Positions 1 through 7,147 of a DNA stretch of 64,000 nt are shown piece by piece. A model generated the notes under the pieces. It was not told where the DNA came from. It was given only the letters and a program-made list of their open reading frames with translations, and ran no database searches. Source of the DNA: Amycolatopsis pretoriensis (lineage in GTDB: Bacteria > Actinomycetota > Actinomycetes > Mycobacteriales > Pseudonocardiaceae); contig NZ_FNUJ01000003.1 in the NCBI RefSeq assembly GCF_900107925.1, positions 186,001 through 250,000 on the forward strand, written 5' to 3'. The translations under genes and the position numbers were made by a program. Numbering within the stretch: position 1 is the stretch's first letter; every line of letters starts with the position of its first letter.

Positions 1-37
1 CCTGCGTAACAATGGCTCGAAAATTACGGGAGCCCAC

Positions 38-826
38 GTGGAACTGACCGGACGGGTGGCCGTGCTGACCGGCGCGGCCCACGGGATCGGGGCGGCGATG
101 GCCCGCCGCTTCGCCGCGGCGGGCGCGGCCGGGGTCGTCGTGTCGGACGTCGACGCCGCGGGCGCCGGCCGGGTGGCGGACGAGATCGCCGACGCGGGCG
201 GGCGCGCGATCGCCGTCACCGCCGACGCGACGTCCAAAAAGGACCTGAAGACGCTGGTCGCGGCGGCCCGCGCCGAGTTCGGCGAGGTGGACCTGTTCTG
301 CGCCAACGCGGGCGCGGCCTTCGGCACCGGTGTCCACGCGGCGGACGAGCAGTGGGCGAAGTCGTGGGAGATCAACGTCATGCAGCACGTCCACGCCGCG
401 CAGGTCGTGCTGCCCGCGATGCTCGCGCGCGGCGAGGGCTACCTGCTGATCACGGCGTCCGGCGCCGGCCTGCTCGGCACGCCCGGCGACGCGCCGTACT
501 CGGTCACCAAGCACGCCGCCGTCGGCCTCGCCGAGTGGCTGGCGATCACCTACCGGCCGCGGGGGGTGCGGGTCAGCGCGCTGTGCCCGCTCGGCGTCCG
601 CACGGCGCTGCTCGAACCCGGCATCGCCGCCGGGCACCCGGCCGCGCTGGCGATCGCCGCGGCGGCCCCGCTGCTCGAACCCGAGGACGTCGCCGACGCG
701 GTCGTGGCCGGGCTCGGCGCGGAGGAGTTCCTGATCCTGCCGCACGAATCGGTGCGGGAGGCGTTCCTGCGCAAGGCCGGCGCGGTCGACGCGTGGATCG
801 ACGAGATGGCCGTCCAGGGAGGCTGA
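38..826 (+). CDS. SDR family NAD(P)-dependent oxidoreductase
   Basis: Predicted cytoplasmic classical short-chain dehydrogenase/reductase acting on an unknown carbonyl or alcohol. The sequence shows the glycine-rich motif TGAAHGIG at residues 11-18, a CANAG motif near residue 88, and the catalytic residues Ser141, Tyr154 and Lys158 (YSVTK). Asp37 after the second beta strand (VVSDVD) favours NAD(H), as known for the family. Length (262 residues) is normal. The GTG start at 38 preserves the whole Rossmann fold; only 37 upstream bases are visible. The next gene starts two bases after this stop, so the pair is probably co-transcribed. The substrate cannot be predicted. Confidence 0.9.
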   Translation: MELTGRVAVLTGAAHGIGAAMARRFAAAGAAGVVVSDVDAAGAGRVADEIADAGGRAIAVTADATSKKDLKTLVAAARAEFGEVDLFCANAGAAFGTGVHAADEQWAKSWEINVMQHVHAAQVVLPAMLARGEGYLLITASGAGLLGTPGDAPYSVTKHAAVGLAEWLAITYRPRGVRVSALCPLGVRTALLEPGIAAGHPAALAIAAAAPLLEPEDVADAVVAGLGAEEFLILPHESVREAFLRKAGAVDAWIDEMAVQGG

Positions 827-828
827 GC

Positions 829-1797
829 GTGGAGTACCGCAGGATCGGCGCGAGCGGGCTCGCGGTGAGCGAGATCGCCTACGGCAACTGGCTGACGCAC
901 GACGCTCCCGGCTGCGTCGCCGCGGCGCTGGACGCCGGCGTCACGACGTTCCACACCGCGGCGGCGTGGGACGGCGGCGCGGCGGAAACCGCTTTCGGGC
1001 AAGCGTTTTCCGGCGTGCGCCGCGACGAACTCGTGCTGTGCACCGGCGTGTTCTGGCCCGAGGGTCCCGGCCCGAACGACGCCGGGCTGAGCCGCAAGCA
1101 CGTGATCGCGTCGCTGGAGGGGTCGCTGCGGCGGCTGCGCACCGACCACGTCGACGTCTACCAGCTGCTGCGCTTCGACTACCGGACGCCGGTCGCGGAG
1201 ACGTTCCTCGCGCTGTCGGACCTGGTGCGGCAAGGGAAGATCCTGTACGCCGGCACGGCGGAGTGGACGGCCGAGCAGCTCCTGCAGGCCCGCGACGCGG
1301 CCGAGCGCTACGACGTCCCGTTGATCAGCAACCAGCCGCACTACTCGATGCTGTGGCGGGTGGCCGAGGCGCAGGTGATGCCGGTCGGCGAGCGGATCGG
1401 CGTCGGGCAGTTCGCGTCGGTGCCGCTGGCGCAGGGCGTGCTGACCGGCAAGTACCGCGACGGGCGCGTCCCGGCGGGCTCGCGCGCGGCCGCGAAGCCC
1501 CACGCGCGGCCACTGCTGATGCCCGAACTGCTGGAGCGGGTCGAAATGCTGCGCGGTGTCGCGGACGACGCCGGGCTGACCATGGCGCAGCTCGCACTGG
1601 CCTGGACGCTGCAGCACGAGACGGTCGCGTCGGCGGTCGTCGGCGCGAGCACGCCGGAGCAGGTCACCGAGAACGCGAAGGCGGCCGGCATCCGGCTGGA
1701 CCTCGACGTCCTGACCCGCGTCGACCACCTGCTCGGCAGCTTCGTGCAGACCGACCCACGGCTGGTGTGGTCGCCGCCGGCGTCCTCAGCGATCTAG
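829..1797 (+). CDS. Aldo/keto reductase-like protein lacking the catalytic tetrad
   Basis: A 322-residue protein with the AKR beta/alpha barrel pattern of the Kv-beta-like branch: YRRIGASGLAVSEIAYGNW at the start, LSRKHVIASLEGSLRRL mid-protein, SNQPHYSML, a phosphate-binding loop region (PLAQGVLTGKY) and GASTPEQVTEN near the end. Active AKRs use Asp, Tyr, Lys and His. The matching positions here are His42 (TFHTA), Trp47, Gly73 (LCTGVFW) and Leu114 (VYQLLR). The cofactor-side motifs remain, so it may bind NADPH without ordinary reductase chemistry. The GTG start at 829 lies two bases after the SDR stop. Its stop overlaps the stop of the convergent CHAT gene. The fold is clear; the function is open. 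Confidence 0.85.
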   Translation: MEYRRIGASGLAVSEIAYGNWLTHDAPGCVAAALDAGVTTFHTAAAWDGGAAETAFGQAFSGVRRDELVLCTGVFWPEGPGPNDAGLSRKHVIASLEGSLRRLRTDHVDVYQLLRFDYRTPVAETFLALSDLVRQGKILYAGTAEWTAEQLLQARDAAERYDVPLISNQPHYSMLWRVAEAQVMPVGERIGVGQFASVPLAQGVLTGKYRDGRVPAGSRAAAKPHARPLLMPELLERVEMLRGVADDAGLTMAQLALAWTLQHETVASAVVGASTPEQVTENAKAAGIRLDLDVLTRVDHLLGSFVQTDPRLVWSPPASSAI

Positions 1798-4409
1798 CCG
1801 GAGCCGAGGCAGACGAAGGGGCGGCGGAAGGGGTCGACGGCGATCGCGTCGGCCAGCGCCAGCGCGGGGCTGTCCCGCGCGGCCAGCGCGCGGTAGTAGT
1901 CGTCCATCGCGGCCGCCGAGGCCAGGTCGCCGACCCGCGACAGCGGCGCGATGACCGTGCGGGAGCCGCTGGCGAGCAGGGCGCTGGCGAAACCGAGCGC
2001 TTCGTCGCCGGGCCGGATCCGGTTGAGCGCGAGCTCGCACGCGGCGAAGACGACCTGCCGCGGCGGTTGCCGCAGCCCGGCCATCTCGTGCCCGAAGAGC
2101 GCGCCGTCGGCGAGTTCGAGCCGGGAGAACAGCGCGTTCTCCGGCTCGTGCGCGCCGTGGGCGGCGAAGTGGGCGAGCTTGGCGCCGTCCATCGCGCGCA
2201 GCACCGACTTCACGGTGGCCTTCGCGCCGGTCATGGTCGTCGCGGTGCGGTAGTGGGTGGTCAGCTTCTCCAGCTCACCGCGCGCGCCGGCCAGGCCGGG
2301 CCCGCGCACGAGCACGATCTTGCGGGCGCGCGGCGACTTCGTCAGCTCGGCGGCGAGCCAGGCGGTCGCCGACGGCGCGACGACGGTCGGCCGCCCCCGC
2401 AGCCCGGGCAGGACGCCCCACGGCACGGCGTAGAGCGGCCCGGTCGGGACGATGACCAGCTCACGGCCGCCGAACAGTTCGGCCAGTGGCCGGATGAGCT
2501 GGGCGTCGAGCTTGTCGGCCTGCTTGCGCGCCGAGACCATGACGACCTCGGCCAGCCGTTCGGGCAGGTTGTCGGGCGCGAGGGCGTCGAGGTCGACGTT
2601 GAGCACGCGCGCGGACTCGGCGGCGGCCTCGGCGGACCCGAGCCGCACGAGCCGGCACTCACCCCCGGCCACGACGACGGCGACGAGCTCGTCCCCGGAA
2701 GCGGCGAAGCTGACCATGGCCCGGTCGCCGAGCCGGTCGGCGACCTCGTTGAGCCCGGCCACCGGCCGCGGCCGGCCCCAGCGCCCGGTGTGCCAGCCGA
2801 GCCGCTGGGCCTCGCGCAGGCGTTCGTTGTACTTGGCGCGCAGGCCGGCGATGGGGTGGCCGTCGTGCTGGGCCTCCTGGATGGCCTGCCCGAGGCCCCG
2901 CACCTCGGCGACGCGCGCGGCGAGCTCGGGATCGGTCCCGGCGGACAGCGGTTCGTACCGGTAGGTCTGCGCGCGGGTGCGTTCGAGCCAGACGAACAGC
3001 CGCCGGGCGTCGTTGCGTTCGAGCACGAGCTTGACGGCGAGGTCGGCGAGCTCCTGGCCGTGCAGGGCGGTCCCGGAGACGAGGTCGAGCCCACCCATCC
3101 GGTCCCGGACGGCGTCGAGTTCGGTGAGCCCGGACCGGATTTCGGTAAGGGCCTTGGCCCGGTTCCCCTGTGCGACGGCGAGCTCGGCCCGGCAGAGCCG
3201 GCGCAGCATCCGGTAGTCGATGGGGGTGAGCTGCCCGGGGCGAGGGACCTTGTCGAGGGTTTCGACGGCGCGTTTGAGGTTCCCCCGGCGGATGTCCAGG
3301 CGGACGGCGAGCATCCGCGCGGTGGCGGCCTGGTCGGCGAGGCGGGGCACCGGCATCTTGTCCGCCGCGCGCAACGCCCGGCCCGGCAGGGCCGCGGCGA
3401 ACTCGCCGGTCCGTAGGGCTTCGCGCGTGTCGGCCTGCAGGCCGACGATGGTCGCGTTCGCGACACAGGTCTTGCAGCCGACCTTCAGCATCCGCCTGCG
3501 CGCGGCGGCCGCCATCTGCCGGGCGAGGTCGAGGTCGTCGCTCAGCAGCGCGGCCGAAGCCCGGTGCAGCTCGACGAACCCCAGGTCGCGGGTGACGCTG
3601 TCCTGGTCGGCCATCACCGCCATGTGGCCGTCGAGGTGGGCACCGGCCTCGTCGGCCAGCCCGGCGGCGAGCAGCGCCTGAGCCTGCTCGAGCCAAAGCC
3701 ACGGCGGTGCGTCCCGCCCCAGCGCCCGGTAGCTGCGTTCGCTCACCTCGAAGAGGCGGAGGGCCTCCGGCACGTCTCCCGTCCGCAGCGCCAGCGTGCC
3801 GAGGTTGCGGTGGATGTCGGCGGCCTGGGCACGCAGCTCGTACTTCTCGGCCAGCTCCAGCGACCGGGTCAGGTCCGCACGGGCCTGCTGGACGTTGCCC
3901 AGCCGCGTGTGGCTCGACGCGCGCATGGTCAGCGTCTGCGTGAACGCCTCCATGCGCGACTCCGGGGCCGCCCCGTGCTGGAGCCGATACTCCTGGTGCT
4001 CCAGCGACAGGTCGAAGTACTTGAGGCTGTCCTCGTTGCGCCCCACCGTGGTGAGCTTCGCGGCGTAGTTGTGGTCGAGCGCGCCGTTCAGCTCGGCTTT
4101 GAGCACCAGGTCGTCGACCGCGCCGGTCAGCAGCCGCACGTCGTCCAGCGCGGCGAGGCCGGCGCCGACATCGCCGGAGATCTCCGATGACAGCGCGGCC
4201 AGCAGGCTGGACACGCGGATCCGCACCACGAGCCACTCGGTGTAGTGCTCGTCGGGCACGGGGTAGATCGAGTCGAGCAGGCCGACCGCTCGCCGGAGGA
4301 GGCGGACGCCTTCGTGGTAGCGCGCGAGGCAGGACTTGTCCGCGGCTGTCCGGTGAAGCTGCCGAACCTTGTCTATGACTTCGGTCGGATCGAGCTTTGT
4401 CACGGGCAC
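1794..4409 (-). CDS. TPR-CHAT domain protein (caspase-like peptidase)
   Basis: An 871-residue cytoplasmic protein. The first ~450 residues are TPR-like helical hairpins (for example the region with LAEKYELRAQAADIHRNLG), followed by a mixed linker and a C-terminal CHAT domain, a clan CD caspase-like peptidase fold. The catalytic pair is visible as His751 in LAHFAAHGAH and Cys791 in VVFAACELA, each in the usual context (an ENALF/LEL stretch after His, a DEALGFASALL stretch after Cys). TPR-CHAT proteins are known in bacterial conflict and programmed-death systems, where the TPRs sense or recruit a partner and CHAT cleaves it. GTG 4409 is taken as start; GTG 4403 has slightly better Shine-Dalgarno spacing. 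A 64-residue gene lies upstream on the same strand, separated by a terminator-like hairpin. Confidence 0.85.
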   Translation of the reverse strand: MPVTKLDPTEVIDKVRQLHRTAADKSCLARYHEGVRLLRRAVGLLDSIYPVPDEHYTEWLVVRIRVSSLLAALSSEISGDVGAGLAALDDVRLLTGAVDDLVLKAELNGALDHNYAAKLTTVGRNEDSLKYFDLSLEHQEYRLQHGAAPESRMEAFTQTLTMRASSHTRLGNVQQARADLTRSLELAEKYELRAQAADIHRNLGTLALRTGDVPEALRLFEVSERSYRALGRDAPPWLWLEQAQALLAAGLADEAGAHLDGHMAVMADQDSVTRDLGFVELHRASAALLSDDLDLARQMAAAARRRMLKVGCKTCVANATIVGLQADTREALRTGEFAAALPGRALRAADKMPVPRLADQAATARMLAVRLDIRRGNLKRAVETLDKVPRPGQLTPIDYRMLRRLCRAELAVAQGNRAKALTEIRSGLTELDAVRDRMGGLDLVSGTALHGQELADLAVKLVLERNDARRLFVWLERTRAQTYRYEPLSAGTDPELAARVAEVRGLGQAIQEAQHDGHPIAGLRAKYNERLREAQRLGWHTGRWGRPRPVAGLNEVADRLGDRAMVSFAASGDELVAVVVAGGECRLVRLGSAEAAAESARVLNVDLDALAPDNLPERLAEVVMVSARKQADKLDAQLIRPLAELFGGRELVIVPTGPLYAVPWGVLPGLRGRPTVVAPSATAWLAAELTKSPRARKIVLVRGPGLAGARGELEKLTTHYRTATTMTGAKATVKSVLRAMDGAKLAHFAAHGAHEPENALFSRLELADGALFGHEMAGLRQPPRQVVFAACELALNRIRPGDEALGFASALLASGSRTVIAPLSRVGDLASAAAMDDYYRALAARDSPALALADAIAVDPFRRPFVCLGSG

Positions 4410-4443
4410 CCCACTATGACACCACAGCCCGTAGCAGAAAGAA

Positions 4444-4476
4444 GCCCGCCTGCCGCTGGAAGATCGGCAGGCGGGC
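4444..4476 (-). terminator. Stem-loop terminator after the 64-residue gene
   Basis: A perfect 12-bp inverted repeat (GCCCGCCTGCCG paired with CGGCAGGCGGGC) closes a 9-base loop. On the minus strand the stem is followed by a T-rich run (TTCTTTCT). It sits 20 bases after the stop of the small gene at 4496 and before the CHAT start at 4409, so CHAT may need its own promoter or read-through. Confidence 0.75.
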
Positions 4477-4495
4477 GATCACAGTTCGGTGAAGG

Positions 4496-4690
4496 TCAGC
4501 GGGCGACCTGGTAGCAGGGCGGCCCGCAGTTCGGCACCACGATCGGGCCGTCGTCCTTCTTGATGCCGATGTGCTCGTGGTCGATGTGCACCCAGCCGTG
4601 CTCGTCGGCCTCCGGGTGCGGGACCACCGGGCCGGCCTTCTCGACCGGTTCCGGGGTTTCCTCCGGCTTGGTGTCCGTGGGCGTCGACAT
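4496..4690 (-). CDS. Small acidic-to-cysteine-tailed protein of unknown function (64 aa)
   Basis: Unrecognised 64-residue protein. The N-terminal ~28 residues are Pro/Glu/Thr-rich and probably disordered. The middle holds a His-rich stretch (HGWVHIDHEHIGI), and the last 15 residues hold two cysteines in a Pro/Gly context (VVPNCGPPCYQVAR). ATG 4690 was chosen over longer in-frame extensions because GGGGAGAGGAG lies a few bases upstream. The order (disordered leader, then a compact Cys-containing tail) resembles a precursor peptide, and it lies directly upstream of the CHAT peptidase gene on the same strand. Whether it is processed, binds metal through His/Cys, or is simply a small structural protein cannot be decided from sequence. 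Confidence 0.6.
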   Translation of the reverse strand: MSTPTDTKPEETPEPVEKAGPVVPHPEADEHGWVHIDHEHIGIKKDDGPIVVPNCGPPCYQVAR

Positions 4691-5018
4691 GGTCGATCTC
4701 CTCTCCCCTGGGGATCTTGCATGGGGCCGCTCGCCGTGACGGTGAGTCCCCTTCGCGAGGCCCTCTCCCCGCGAACGGCCCAATAGTTTCACAACGGAGC
4801 ATTGATCGGGAGGGTTTTCGCTACGGAAAGTCAGTCCGACGTCCGTGATCAGGCGAAACGTCGGGGTTGGAACGTCCTAACGGGTGAACTCTGTAACGAC
4901 GTCCATTGGGGACGTGCATCCCCCTGGGTGGCGGAGCGGGACCGGGGCCGTCCGGAGTGAGGTCTTGGTCCGGGTGCGGAGGGTGACCACCCGCACCCGG
5001 ACCGTCCTCTGTGGACAG
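4691..5018. other. Intergenic region with one terminator hairpin
   Basis: A 328-base gap between the start of the 64-residue gene and the stop of the serine hydrolase gene, both on the minus strand. It should hold the promoter for the small gene, but no convincing -35/-10 pair was identified. Its only clear structure is the stem-loop at 4967-5003. No open frame in it looks like a gene. Confidence 0.5.
4967..5003 (-). terminator. 13-bp stem-loop terminator of the serine hydrolase gene
   Basis: Perfect inverted repeat GGTCCGGGTGCGG / CCGCACCCGGACC around an 11-base loop, starting 15 bases after the stop at 5019 on the minus strand. There is no U-tract, the usual form in actinobacteria. Confidence 0.7.
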
Positions 5019-6155
5019 TCAGCCTCGCTTCGCCGTCACCGCCTGGTGGATCGCGCTCACCAGCCGCACGTTCTCCGGCGCCGCTCCGCCCGGGAACGCG
5101 AACCGGCGGCGGTTGTACCCGTACGCCAGCCCGCTCCGGGGGTCGGCGAACGCCTGGGACCCCGCCGCCCCGCTGTGCCCGAACGCCCCCTGCCCCAGCA
5201 CCGGGTAGTCGTCCGACACGATCGCGAACCCGAGGCCGAAAGCGTTGCGGTTGCGCGTCGACAGGTCGTCCCCGGCCGAGTGGATCTGCGCGAACTCCGC
5301 CGCCGTCCCGGGGTCCAGCAGCCGGGTCGCCGCCACGTACATGCCCGCCAGGCCGCGCGCCGACGCCACGCCGCCCACCGAAGCCGGGCTCAGCTGCCGG
5401 ACCACCTTGATGTTCGGGAGGTCCCACAGCTCCGGCGCCTTCGGGTGGTTGCGGTTGAACGCGATGCCCGTGATGCTGTCCGCGCCCGTCGCGCCGGCCG
5501 CCAGCTGGGCCAGCTGCTCCGGGGTCGGCAGCATCGGCTGCGTCGTCAGGAACCGCGGCTCCAGCTCCTCCGGCAGCCCGAGGTAGAAGTCCAGCTCGAA
5601 CGGCTTCCGGACGCGCTCTTCGTAGTGCTCCTGGATGCTGCGCCCGGTCACGCGGCGGACGACCTCGCCGGTCAGGGCGCCGATCACCAGCGCGTGGTAG
5701 CCGAACTGCGTGCCCGGCCGCCAGTACGGCCGCTGCGGCGCGAGCCGCTCGGCGATCACGCGGTCGTCGGCGAGCTCCTCGGCCGTGAAGCCGCCGTCCG
5801 CGCCCACGACGCCGGCGCGGTGCGCGAGCAGCTCCCGCAGCGTGATCGCGGCCTTGCCCGCGGCGCCGAACTCCGGCCAGTAGTGGCTGACCCGCTGGTC
5901 GAGGTCGAGCACACCGTCCTGGACGAGCAGCGCGACCACCAGGTGCGCCGCGCCCTTCGTCGAGGAGAAGACCCCGGTCAGCGAGTCGGCGGTGATCTCG
6001 GGCCCGGTCCACAGGTCGACGACGCGCTCGCCGTCGACGTGCGCGACGAGCTGGGCGGCGTAGTCCCCGCCCTCGTCGGCCGCGACGGCGGCGAACTCCG
6101 CGCGGACGGCCTCGAACCCGTCGGCGACGGTCCCCTGGATGTGCTCGGACGACAT
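5019..6155 (-). CDS. Serine hydrolase, class C beta-lactamase-like (EstB type)
   Basis: A 378-residue enzyme of the beta-lactamase/penicillin-binding-protein-like hydrolases (Pfam Beta-lactamase), probably an esterase or amidase. Seen: the SxxK motif FSSTKG with nucleophile Ser64 and Lys67, Tyr153 in FGYHALVIG as the second catalytic motif (YxN degenerate to Y-H-A), the PGTQF loop before it, and a C-terminal HSGAAGS stretch corresponding to the HxG motif. No signal peptide, which suits EstB-like cytoplasmic esterases better than beta-lactamases. ATG 6155 is preceded by GAGGGAG; the in-frame extension upstream is not family-like. Substrate unknown. Confidence 0.85.
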   Translation of the reverse strand: MSSEHIQGTVADGFEAVRAEFAAVAADEGGDYAAQLVAHVDGERVVDLWTGPEITADSLTGVFSSTKGAAHLVVALLVQDGVLDLDQRVSHYWPEFGAAGKAAITLRELLAHRAGVVGADGGFTAEELADDRVIAERLAPQRPYWRPGTQFGYHALVIGALTGEVVRRVTGRSIQEHYEERVRKPFELDFYLGLPEELEPRFLTTQPMLPTPEQLAQLAAGATGADSITGIAFNRNHPKAPELWDLPNIKVVRQLSPASVGGVASARGLAGMYVAATRLLDPGTAAEFAQIHSAGDDLSTRNRNAFGLGFAIVSDDYPVLGQGAFGHSGAAGSQAFADPRSGLAYGYNRRRFAFPGGAAPENVRLVSAIHQAVTAKRG

Positions 6156-6256
6156 GGCGGCTCCCTCAGTGATCTTCAGCCTGTGCCTGGAGACAACCCG
6201 CCCGGTGCCGCGGTATTCCGCGTAACGCCGGGGCATCCGGCCGGGATGTTCCCGGC

Positions 6257-6673
6257 ATGGGGGAATTCGACGAAGAACCGACCGAGACCACGCGGTCCGG
6301 CCGCGGCCTGGCGATCGCGTCGCTCGCGATCGGCGCGTCCGGGCTCACGCTGGCCGTCGCGACCTGGGCGGCGTGGCTGATCGTCCGCCCGCCGGTCGTG
6401 GCCGCCTGGACGTTCTCCTGGGTCACGCAGGCCTTCGTGCTGGTCCTCGGCGCGCTGTGGTTCGCGCTGCTGCCGATCAGCGTGCTCGCGCTGGTCTTCG
6501 GCGTCGGCGCCGGGGCGCGCACCCGGCCCGGGCCCGGCCGGATCGGCGCCACGCTCGCCGTCCTCACCGCGCTGCTCGCGTTGTCGGGGGCCGCGGTGTT
6601 CGCGACGACGTCGTGGCGCGGCGTCGGCCCGCCCGTCGCCTACTTCGACACGCGGACCGGTCCGGCCCGGTAG
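6257..6673 (+). CDS. Small integral membrane protein
   Basis: Unrecognised 138-residue protein with an acidic N-terminus (GEFDEEPTETT) and three hydrophobic segments at about residues 18-45, 55-82 and 95-115. The arrangement resembles DUF4190-type actinobacterial membrane proteins with a short cytoplasmic head. Divergent from the serine hydrolase and 30 bases upstream of a VOC gene on the same strand. No catalytic motif. Confidence 0.75.
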   Translation: MGEFDEEPTETTRSGRGLAIASLAIGASGLTLAVATWAAWLIVRPPVVAAWTFSWVTQAFVLVLGALWFALLPISVLALVFGVGAGARTRPGPGRIGATLAVLTALLALSGAAVFATTSWRGVGPPVAYFDTRTGPAR

Positions 6674-6703
6674 AAGTCCCCGGACGGCGGGTAACACCGG
6701 ACC

Positions 6704-7066
6704 ATGAAACTCACCTCCACCGTGCTCGGCACGCCGGAACCGCGCGCGCTCGCCGAGTTCTATTCGAAGCTGCTCGGCTGGCCGATCAAGACCGACGAGC
6801 CGGAGTGGGTGACCCTGCGCCCCGAAGACGGCGGCGCCGGGCTCTCCTTCCAGCTCGAGCGCGACCACCTCGCGCCGGTGTGGCCGCCCGCCGGCGGCGC
6901 CCAGCAGATGCAGCTGCACCTCGACATCGAAGTCGACGACCTCGCCGCGGCGACGGCGGAAGCGACCGCCGCGGGCGCCGTCGTCGCGGACTTCCAGCCC
7001 CAATCCGACGTCCGCGTCTGCTTCGACCCGGCCGGGCACCCCTTCTGCCTCTGGACGCGTGAATGA
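6704..7066 (+). CDS. VOC family (glyoxalase/bleomycin-resistance-like) protein
   Basis: A 120-residue single vicinal-oxygen-chelate unit pair. Seen: LGTPEPRALAEFYSKLLGWPI at the start, the first metal-side strand region LHLDIEVDDLAAATAEA, and the C-terminal FDPAGHPFCLW, which matches the usual 'DPxGhpFcL' ending. Such proteins are small dimeric enzymes or ligand-binding proteins. The conserved glutamate of true glyoxalases is not clearly in place, so this may bind rather than turn over a ligand. Confidence 0.85.
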   Translation: MKLTSTVLGTPEPRALAEFYSKLLGWPIKTDEPEWVTLRPEDGGAGLSFQLERDHLAPVWPPAGGAQQMQLHLDIEVDDLAAATAEATAAGAVVADFQPQSDVRVCFDPAGHPFCLWTRE

Positions 7067-7147
7067 CGTGACGCCCCGCGTTCGTCCGGTCACAGGATCC
7101 GCTATGTTCGGCTGAGGTCCTGTTTCCGGCGAACGGAGTTGAGTCCT

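Noticed and set aside
550..1728. 392-codon minus-strand frame opposite the SDR and AKR-like genes
   Set aside because: Arg/Gln/Val-rich antisense shadow without domain support.
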